Source: Taenia hydatigena (Eukaryota > Platyhelminthes > Cestoda > Cyclophyllidea > Taeniidae). From it: a stretch of DNA of 64,000 nt. The notes below the pieces were generated by a model. That model was not told the DNA's origin and ran no database searches. It was given only the letters and a program-made list of their open reading frames with translations. This document shows, piece by piece, positions 55,199 to 64,000 of this stretch. The first letter of the stretch is position 1, and the number at the start of each line of letters is the position of its first letter. A program made the translations under genes and the position numbers. The stretch spans positions 15,516,655 to 15,580,654 of the forward strand of contig JADWOT020000008.1 of the NCBI GenBank assembly GCA_036345935.2. Direction: 5' to 3'.

Positions 55199-55218
55199 GT
55201 GTGTGTGTGTGTGTGTGT
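55199..55218. repeat. (GT)n microsatellite
   Basis: About ten GT units, preceded by TTGTTGCTG units. It lies about 140 bases upstream of the possible first exon of the SH3-like gene. Confidence 0.95.
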
Positions 55219-55357
55219 ATGCGGTGTTGGTTGGTCTGGTTTGGTTGACTCGGGAGCACGGGTCTTTCCTCGGCCTTGGTCATCGCATTTAAATTTGTGC
55301 GCGCCGAAGAAAAAAAAAGAAAATCATGCCAGATATGCTAATGATGAGACTGAACAC

Positions 55358-55410
55358 ATGTCGCCTGTCCCCACATTTCCGCGTCTACACCGCCGCAGCA
55401 TCTCCACCAG
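55358..55410 (+). CDS. Possible first coding exon of the SH3-like gene
   Basis: ATG in the context gaacacATGtcg, then MSPVPTFPRLHRRSIST, donor gtgact after ccaccag. It ends with two bases of a split codon, exactly what the exon at 59265 requires (AG+G gives Arg). The open frame also extends upstream of this ATG. The 3.85 kb intron and weak donor make this tentative. The exon at 59265 might instead have its own start or other upstream exons. Confidence 0.25.
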
Positions 55411-58400
55411 GTGACTTGACAAACCAGTGAACCAGCAAACCTGACGAGTGCTTGTAGACTTCAAAAATCTCGGGTAGGAGGAGAACGAGGGGTGCTTTTC
55501 ATTGAAGGAAAAAACGCCTCAGCCCTACTTCTGAAGTACGAAAGCTTTTTTCCAGGGCGGTGAGGCAAGACCCTCATTATCTGTCATTCCTCTTTCCCCG
55601 CATGGGAAAGTTCATTGTACTTTCTCGTGTTGGTTTATGTGTGCGCTCGCGTGCAAGAGTTACTCTGATTTAGACATGGTCGCTGCCGTCAAATTCGATT
55701 ATGGTTTATTTAAACCTCAAGCATCCACTTTCGTCAGCACAAGTATGTATTCTAGAGATGGATAAATCTTCCATGGGCGAAAGTGGAGACATGAGCTAAC
55801 ATTCACTTTCGCGTCCTTCGTTTGTGCAGGATGGATTTGCACATAAAATAAATGAACCGCGGACTTTAGACGTTTTCTGTATTACCGATCAAAAGGAGAG
55901 GCGAGCTGCAGTTTGGCGAACCAGTGTGATTACTTGCATTGATGAGAACCACCTCACGTCTGCTACACCAGGCGGCAGAAAGTAAACGTCCGAAACGAGC
56001 CATTCACTAGTTGCAAGGAGAGCAAACTCTCGGATTCATTTTACCTACCTCTTTTTTGGTCTTCTCTTCCCCCCCTCCACCCTCTCTCCTGCCTTCCTTC
56101 CTGGATTTGATGACTTTCAATTTGGTCGTCTTTTTTATGCAATAAGAAAGGCTAAATTCATCGGTGTTTAAAGGGTCAGGGAGGAGGAAGAAACTCGGAC
56201 ACGTGTACACACTGTGAGCGCCCGGAGCGGCAGAAGTAAGGTGGAGAGGGAGAGAGCGAGGGAGCCTTGGAAATAGATAATAGCGCATGTTGCAGCAATA
56301 AAAAGTAGCATGTTACCGTGATGACGGCTTCTTGGTTTGCCGCACTAATTTCTACACGGCGACTTGCTTGCGTCTGTCACGCAACAACTGTTGCCATCTG
56401 AGCAACCCTCTCTAAGTGGGGCAAAACACACACACACACGCTGACACAACTGCAACAACTGATCCGAAAACTTATCCCCAGAGACAGTTGGCAGGAGGAG
56501 GAAGACGCGGATGAAAGTGAAATACGATCAGAGCTGAGAGAAGGAGACGGAGTGCGAGTCAACATTGTGTTGAATCAGCATTTCGTAACACCGGCCTGTA
56601 GTCGTCTTCGGCAGTGCTACAGGCTGGGCGAGGTAAAAGTGGGGCTAAAACGCCGGATAGGGAAAGAAATTTGGGAAGAATTTTTGTCTTGATGGATGCA
56701 CAACTCCACTTCTAGCACTCAGCGTCATTCATAGGGTGCACAGGAGAGGCGGACAAGCGTTGTGGAGTTTAGAAAAGTTGAAAAATTAACTTACAGGGTG
56801 TAGATGCTGACAAGAGGACCTTGTATTTTTCCTTTAGCGGATGAATTCTGCAATTTTGGGCAATGAATCTAAAAATCTTGTTCAAAATGCAAGTTTGGTG
56901 TTGCATTGTAAAATACGCCACTTTTCGTGACTCAGAGCATCCCTTCGAACACTGTGAACAGAAGTGTCGACAGTCTTTACGCACACCTCAAAATTTGTAG
57001 CTTCCGTGACGCAAAAATTGAAGAGGGAACTTCTCAAATGAGGATTTGTGCTTAATTTCTAAACTTTTCCATTTTTGCCAAAAATTTTTCCACGAGGTCA
57101 TTTGAGATCTGAAACCGATTAGTTTAGTGTGCCACGGAAAGATATCTCGCAGATGTAGTCGCTACAAATGGGAAGCTTACTCGGATTGGCAAATGTCAGA
57201 TGCCCTTGAAAGTTTATTTGGTTTGAAAGAAGAAAGATAGCTCGCCTAATCCCTCAGTTATCTTGCGTATTTTTCGGTGCATGCTTTTGACATAATAGGC
57301 GAAGAAGCAGCATTTCTGGTAGAGATTAGGAAGTACGCTGGTTTCTGATGCCAAATGTCGGATAATTTGTGATATTTAACAGAGTCGCTATAGATGGGGG
57401 GTGAGGACGGTGAAGAGTATTTCGATCCGCGGGTTGGACCCGAATATCCCAAACGTTTGCAAAACTGCTCAAATCCTTCAAAACTGTCGCAAAAATCAAA
57501 ATTTATGTAATTTGCCTCTAAGAACAAAACTTGGTGCAATCACTCATCCCACACCATTGAAAAACACGCGTCACTTATTTGTGACGTCAAACTTTTACTT
57601 TACATGGACAGAAAAAGAATCCCTCTGATATTTGAAACAACTTTTGCACAATTCTGTTTGCAGTTAAAAGCTTCTATTTGCGATTTAAAAGGAAAGAGGG
57701 AAGGCAGAAACAGACCTAAAAACACCAAAAGGGTTTGCCTAGTTGTCGATCAGAAGCCTTTAATTCTGTCGGAAAAAATAAACCATTGGGACCCACTTTT
57801 GCCGTCTTCTAAACCTTTTAAGGTAGAAACGCGCTTCCCTCATGGGGATGTCTTCCCACCTCCAACGACAGTGCCACTGCTCTCTACTGTCCAACTGAGA
57901 GCTCATGTCCTCCAAAATTCAGTTGTTTGGACTTTTGTCAAGTAAATGCAGGCGATTACGGAGACATGAGATGGTATTTCTAGTGGACTCCACCGTCTTC
58001 CCACGGGGGTGACGAGTTCTCGTCGCTTGACATGACCAATTCCCTCCTTTATGGTCACTTTTGGGGATCCTATTCCTCCTTTATCTTTAAAAACTCCCCA
58101 TATTTTCTTTAGCTTCGGTAAGGAAAAACTTGATCAACTCAACTTGACAAAAAAGAGCAAATTTTGGCAACGAAAGTACAGACTGGTTTGTTTACGCCAA
58201 TCCGAAACCTTAAGGAAAAATTCTTCTACATCCAAGCCATTTTTAAGGGTAAAATATCACTGGCAGAATTTCGTCCGTCCGATAAGATCGCGGTAGTGCG
58301 GCTAACTCAGACCCAGAAGATCCCATTTACTTCGCATCATCTGCTATTGGCGTCCCTATGTTTCCAATGGTTTGATTTTGCTTTCGGGATACCCCAAATT

Positions 58401-59264
58401 CTGTCGAGCGAACTTTTCATCATAATTCCCTAGACTTAATTTTTCTGTGGTAATTAAAAAAGAGACGCTATCTTGGAATCTGATGTTAAGTAACTTTTCT
58501 TAAATTCACCATATTTTTTCTTACCCCAGAAAGGTTAGTTTATTGCACTATTTTACTGTCTCCTTTGAGCGTTCCACGCCGTGGAATGAATGCTAACAAT
58601 AACAATCGCTGAGGGTGTGGACGGGAAATTACCACCACCAAAGATCGCCACCTAATGGGTGACCGTTTTCGAATCCAGCGTGTTACTACTTAGAGGTAAC
58701 ATAGCGTCTCCATCTCTACCGCATTTACGATAGCGTATCCTCGCTTACAGAGCCAAGTCATCACTACAGTCCTCTCCATACTGATGGATGGTGTGCGAAG
58801 TGGACCGACTGTTAGTGAACATTGGGGCTCACCTGCCAATAAATGCCAAATTTAGCTCCCCTACGGTAGCTTATCTGTGCTCCGATTCGGGCTGAAAGCA
58901 TAGTGTGTCTGGCACTCACTGGGCATTGTTCAGGCCTGAACAGTGTAGAAGTCACCTCATCCATACAAGCGTCAATCGGCGAAGAATTTTCCCACCCTTC
59001 CGTTCTTAAGTTGAGGTGAGGTAGTCCAGGAAAAAAAACTTCACAAAGGGGACAAAGACCTTCATGAATCATGAGCAATTGTCTAAGCTCGAGCAAAAAA
59101 CGGCGATTTTATTGGCTGTAGGCTTTAAGGTATAACCACAGCGCCATGAAAGGCTGAAATATGGCCAAAAATACTCTCCAACTAGTTCTCTCCCTTTTTT
59201 GACAGGTCAAGTATGCTACTTATAAACGGAGATGATAATGATTGATGGTGTGCTGGTTTTGTAG
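55411..59264 (+). other. Region between the possible first exon and the large exon
   Basis: Contains a CA microsatellite (56429-56439), one perfect-core palindrome (57568-57587), and a minus-strand frame at 58833-59096 ending in a good donor (see findings). Otherwise no exon seen. Confidence 0.45.
57568..57587. repeat. GTCAC-N6-GTGAC palindrome (perfect core)
   Basis: GCGTCACTTATTTGTGACGT, in the possible first intron of the SH3-like gene. Confidence 0.5.
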
Positions 59265-61479
59265 GCCAATGTTGCACGTGCTGTCAAAAAAATCCAAGTC
59301 GAAATCGCACCAACGAGGCCAACGCACCGAGACCTCGCAGGATCCAAGGTGGGAGACACTAGAGGTTGAGACAAACTCGGCCACTCCTGACTGTCGAAAC
59401 CAGCGTAAATTTCGCTGTGGAAAGGAGACCTCTGTGTTAATCCTCGGTGAGGATCGTAAATATGGAGGATCTATTCGGACTAGAAGTACCTCATCTCGAC
59501 GCTCATGTTCGGCGATGGTGACATTTGAATCCATCAAACCAACTCAAGTGTGGCAAGCTTCTGCCAGTCCCTCTCCACCCACAACCTCGGCAGCCACTAG
59601 GCGCAGCATTAAAGCCAAGCGCCCAGTGGACACTTTAGCCCTCTCAATGATCGCGCAGACATCAACTGAGAACCAGTGGCTGTCGCTGTCCACAGGGGAC
59701 GAAGACGATCTCAGCGACAGCACAGATGATGAAGAAGGTGATGAGGAAATGAGGAAGGAAGGGAAAGGAAGGAGGGCGGACAGCGAACGAGGTAAAAGAG
59801 CGTCTACTTCAACCTCTCATCACCCACGGAGCAGTCTTTCTAGTTCTGACTCCTCCTCTAGTTTTGAAATGTCTCGATCTTCCACCATGTCCGCTCGCCA
59901 TCGGCGAAAAAAGCAATCGTCGCGACGACACAGACGAGAAAACACCACCTTCTCGTCAGAGTCCCCTTCAACTTCTAGTGATTCGTCATCCAGTAGTTCG
60001 TCGAGTGAGGGCGATAATGAGTTTGATCTATGTTGGAAGATGAAGGCTGGTGGAAGTCTGCGAAATGCCACAACAATCCAGTCTACGTCTCAGTTGAAAC
60101 GAACACCCCATCACCATCATCAATCTCTTGTACTTACACCAGCTGGAACTCCACAGGTCATGCCAAGATATCCTTCCACCCACCATTATAATCGTCCACA
60201 GACCCTCAATCTGACTGGCAGTTCATTTCCACGACCCATGTCAGCTAGAAGTTCCTCAAAAGATCCACCCTTTGTACAGACTATTGCCAGGGCGGTGGAA
60301 GACTTTTTTCCTACGTTGGAGTGGATTGAAAAGTACAAGGTTATCAGTGTACATCGAGGCGATCTGTTGAGAATCATCCCCTATCCAGGTACAAATCCGG
60401 ACCAAACGTCACCCACTACTGGATGGTTCCTGGCGCAGAAGTGGTGTGCAGATCATGGGTCTGGAACGAGTCCCATAGGATTTGTTCCGCGCATTGTATG
60501 CTCTTTTGTCTGTCCTGATAATACACCACGACTGTCACATATCAGCCCTCGACACGCACGTTCTCAGGATTATTCTATGAAGTTGGCCGAAACCACCGTT
60601 TTTATGACTGCCTCTCCTGATGTGAGTCAGGCCACTTCAGGAGGCCAGATGATTGCAAATTCCACGATTTGCGACACGTTCATGGAACCAATTCCAACTC
60701 GTAGTGTCTATCCCTCTCCACAGTTGAGTCTTCATACTCCCTGCACAACAGCCGTCAAAACCTCCTTCACATCGATTCCCGCGGTTTATGAGATTGAAGA
60801 TCGAGATTCTGGACGTGGACCTAGTTCTGGCTCAGAGTGGAGCAGTGGAAAGGGTGGAAGTCTTAGCGGAGCAACAGATATCAATGTGGATGACAAAGAT
60901 CAACCTCAATCGCAGACGCAATCACAATCACAGCAACAACAGCCTTCCACAACTAGATCCTCTTCCTCATTGAAGTGGTCTCCAACTGGAAGCTATCAGC
61001 GACGAGCATCCTTTGATCAGCAGTCTGGATCTAATTTCTCTTGTCCTCTACCACCACCGCCCATGGCATTGTTGTCTCACGTATGTACAGAGAATATGGG
61101 TGAGAAGAAACCTTTAGAAACACCAGTGACAACAGCGACAGCACTTTCAGTCTCCGATACAGAGGCTGGGGGGTCTATCTGCTCTTCGTCAGGGACACGA
61201 ACACGTCTCTACGTGCGTGGATCAAAACCACTCACTTCGAAGGCGACGGAGGGGGATTTGAGAATGGAGAACGAGGTAAAGTGGAGAGATGAGAAAGGTC
61301 GAGGTAGTCCACCAACCCCGGAGGAGCCCGTAGACGAGGAGGAGGAAGGAGACACCAGTGGATCACCACAGTCCACTGTGGTAGTAGTGTCGTCAAATTC
61401 GGATCCCGCGCACTGGGAGCCCTACAAGACCATGATCCAAGTGGGCCAAAACAAACTGGAGAAGTTCACCCTCGTGTAG
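59265..61479 (+). CDS. Large terminal exon: Ser-rich protein with SH3-like segment and PDZ-ligand C-terminus
   Basis: 2.2 kb open frame, by far the longest in the window. The upstream acceptor ggttttgtag gives phase for one base plus 737 codons. ATG codons at 59245 and 59269 are alternative starts if the exon is not spliced. Composition: basic N-terminal region (SKKSKSKSHQRGQR), acidic stretch at about 59701-59760, Ser/Arg-rich segment at 59810-60010, and a Gln-rich run at 60904-60950. The segment 60271-60510 fits the SH3 pattern: A-VEDF, then HRGDLLRIIPYPG, then GWFLAQKW, then IGFVPRIV. The last residues KFTLV match a class I PDZ ligand (T-x-V). These features suggest a synaptic or junctional scaffold or channel-associated protein, but I do not recognise an ortholog. 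The dense opposite-strand frames are shadows. Confidence 0.88.
60271..60510 (+). other. SH3-like domain within the large exon
   Basis: About 80 residues with the order of conserved SH3 positions: small residue and acidic RT-loop start (ARAVEDFF), GDLLRI at the diverging turn, Trp of the GW pair (TTGWFLAQKW), and GFVPRIV at the 3-10 helix and last strand. The RT loop and the loop after GW are longer than usual. The call is from pattern only. Confidence 0.6.
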
Positions 61480-64000
61480 ACAATACGCATTACTGCTGAC
61501 GCGTGTTCATCACTCTCAGGTCTTTCCCCTCAAACGCTTCCTCCAGACGGCTTTCCCGCTACTACAACCTCCTCGTCCACTCATTCAATCTTTGCATCAC
61601 CTATGTACACATTGCCACTGGCGACAGGTAAAAAAATGTCTATCTTCACTTACTTCAGAACCCTCTATTGACAGTAAAAATGAATTGTTTCCAAGATTGG
61701 CAGGCTTTTTCGGAGGAGGGAATAGAAGGAGTAGCGTGAAAGTTTTTTCCTTATCCCGATTAATGCATCACTAGTGATACGCAAATCTTCCTTATAAAGA
61801 CTCGAAAGTTCTTCCTGAACGGGGAGTGTTCCGTTTCTGGGCGATGCTTTTTCGTCCACCACATCTCCTCCAAGTAATAACGGCTGAACTGACGCATATG
61901 CAGTGAATGCCTGAAAATTACCGCCCAGCTGATGTGGAATGGCACATTTACATGCTCTAAAGTGTGGTCACAATGCAGTTTTTATGTCTCTGGAAGTAAC
62001 AGCTTTGGACTACGCAGAAAGCTGCTTCAAATATTTTGGTCACCTTATAGCTAATGTCAGCCAAGTCACTTATCTGTAAGCAGACTTAAATACATCGCCT
62101 AGGTTAAAGTGTAATGCACATTACAATTACGGATGCAAATTGCGGCAGATTAGAATGGAATTGTAAATAAAAGTGGACCTAGAAAAGGGCGCAGCGAACT
62201 GCTCATCGACTGAGCTTAGGAATTGAAATAAAACTACATTGAGTGAAAAAAAGATTCGGCGGGATATCATCCAATACTTGATGCGGAATTAGATGAAGGA
62301 TTAAAGCATCTAATTATGTGGTGTCTGGTCGTCCCCCAACGGTGTTTTAAGAAAACAATCTGAGGGTAGAGTAGAAGAGGAGAGAAGATGAAGATTTGAT
62401 GACGCGTGTAATGAAGCAGAATTTCAAGGGATGAAAAAGGACTCCACAGATGGTATTAATCGGTGGTCTCTAATTGCCGATTGCTTATGCCGGGAGTTAC
62501 TGTGCACGACCACTTATGGGAATAATCGAAATCAAATCGGCGGAAATAAAAAAGAAACCTTTAAAGGGTTCTAGTATCTGCTATTACTTCTTAGTGAATG
62601 CGATTCCCACTGGGAAAGGATGATAAAAAAACGCACAAGAAAACCTCCCTGAATGTAGAAAAAAAATTGTGGAAAGCGTTTAAAGAGGCAAAGAAATGTA
62701 AAAGAAAACTGATCAAAGTTAACAAAAAAGGTAAATCAAGTCCCAAAAGGGTGAATAGGAAGGTGGGTGAGGTGAGAGAAAGGAGGCAATGAATGGAAAG
62801 CTAGAGGAAGAGCGAAAAAGGGAAATTAACTACTGTAGAGCAAAATAGTGCAGTGGATTGAAAATCAATGTGATGATAGGTGATGATTCCGTAGAGAAGG
62901 AAATGGAAGGGAGTAGACGCGAGAAAGAATGGAGAATAAGGTTGGGTTGAGGTTATGTGTATCAAGCCATGGAAGACTAGACTTGTGGTTGTGAGTCGAG
63001 ACCGAAAGTTTGAGTAGGGTAAGTGAATTGGGTGACGTGGAGTGCTAGTGGATATAAGAGCGGAAAAGGAATGCAGTAGCCTAAGTGAAAAAGGAAAGGA
63101 TAGAACTTAGTGCTGAAAAACAAGAAGTTAAAGGAGGAAGGACCGAGGGCTTCGAAGAGGGCTGCGCACTGACAAAAACCATGCAATGGGGCAAATTCGA
63201 TTGGAATCCGTCGCAGGTTTTAACGCCTCACCCTACACACGACAGCGGGGAGTTGAAGAGGGAAGCTACTGACAGCGTCGCTCAACTTCAACCGAGGTAG
63301 CGAGTTTGCAAGAGACCAAAAGAGCCATGGGTCGAGGGATCCAGGAGGGAGATTTGTGCGTTTGGATTGACTGAAGATAAATTGCATCATCCCTTGTCGC
63401 ATTGCACCATACAATGCCATCCCATTCTGCTTAACTTCAGTATATGCCACGTTATATCCTATCATCGATAGATAATTGGTGCTCAGTGATCGCCTATCAG
63501 TATTTGGCGGCTAATGGTGGATTATGAACGACCTTTTGGTATTACGTCTTCACTGATTGTCGAAGGTCGGAGGTTTCAATTGATGCATGAAAGTGAGAAT
63601 GATTGAATGCCTGGTTGATTTATTGACTGCCGCACTAACCGCTCTCTGTTTGCTTGTTGGTTTGTTGGTTATGTAACTGCAAATAAGCAAACAAATGAAG
63701 AAAAGAGTGTAGTGTGCAGCTGAAAATTAGGATAGTGTGTGCCTTGCTTTAAGCTTCATGGTTAAGCGCCTGTAGCAATGTCGTGAAGAGCTGGTTAAGT
63801 GAGAGAGGCCAGCAGGTGAAACGCAAGGTAGAGCTAGAAAGAAGAAGCGAAGCAAATAGTAATGAAGTGGATTTTTGACGGTGTGATTGGATTTGTCCGC
63901 TTCGATCTGCTGGTTAATTTAGTTCCCTTTACCCAGTTTATTTTTCTTTAAAGCCCTTTTCCACTCCACGTTTGTTAAATTTTTAGTTCCCTCTAATTTG
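61480..64000 (+). other. 3' UTR and intergenic
   Basis: Two AATAAA hexamers (62166, 62227), then purine-rich non-coding sequence (62590-63330). Open frames here are Lys/Arg/Glu-rich because of base composition and show no family. Confidence 0.55.
62166..62171 (+). promoter_or_regulatory. Polyadenylation signal AATAAA, SH3-like gene
   Basis: First canonical hexamer after the stop at 61477-61479, at about 690 bases; a second lies at 62227-62232. Either would end the 3' UTR. Confidence 0.4.

Larger units (their letters stand above)
43588..55357. other. Long intergenic stretch
   Basis: No supported gene. It holds palindromes at 43982, 46575 and 49633, microsatellites near 45000, 46004, 49077 and 55199, and an 80-codon coding-like minus-strand frame at 45493-45732 (see findings). 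Several open frames of 100-150 codons occur but are about as long as expected by chance. Confidence 0.5.

Noticed and set aside
58660..58690. ttcgaatcc, like a tRNA B box
   Set aside because: No matching A box, acceptor stem or anticodon arm could be placed; isolated match.
59220..60377. Minus-strand frames of 60-105 codons under the large exon
   Set aside because: Shadows of the 737-codon plus-strand frame.

Overview
The window is eukaryotic and reads as a parasitic flatworm, most likely a tapeworm. Three things point there: a Cav1-type calcium channel gene cut into many small exons, introns from under 80 bp to several kb, and long non-coding stretches at moderate GC. The species is an inference; nothing in the sequence fixes it.

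Left part (about 0.6-29 kb, + strand): the 3' two thirds of a voltage-gated calcium channel alpha-1 subunit of the L-type (Cav1) class. I could assemble 26 exons with consistent reading phases and GT/AG borders. They run from the end of domain II S6 through the II-III linker, all of domains III and IV, the EF-hand, pre-IQ and IQ regions, and a divergent C-terminal tail ending at a stop at 28911-28913. A polyadenylation signal follows. Domain I and most of domain II lie upstream of the window. The joined reading frame is 1064 residues in the window. An extra exon at 21140-21379 is in phase with the IQ exon and ends in a stop, so a short-tail isoform of 945 residues (in the window) is plausible.

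Middle (29-55 kb): mostly non-coding. It holds a decayed Ty3/gypsy integrase fragment on the minus strand (near 32.0 kb), microsatellites, a two-copy inverted dispersed repeat (42.2 and 44.6 kb), and a candidate three-exon small gene (41.81-43.59 kb) encoding a 172-residue Pro/Ser-rich protein that I do not recognise.

Right part (55-62 kb, + strand): a very large exon (59265-61479) that encodes about 737 residues of a Ser-rich, low-complexity protein. It has one SH3-like segment and a C-terminus that fits a class I PDZ ligand. A possible first coding exon lies at 55358-55410. The last 2.5 kb is 3' UTR and intergenic.

Across the window there is also a recurrent 20-bp imperfect palindrome, GTCAC-N6-GTGAC, at 12 places outside exons, well above my rough chance expectation. 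No annotated feature type explains it.
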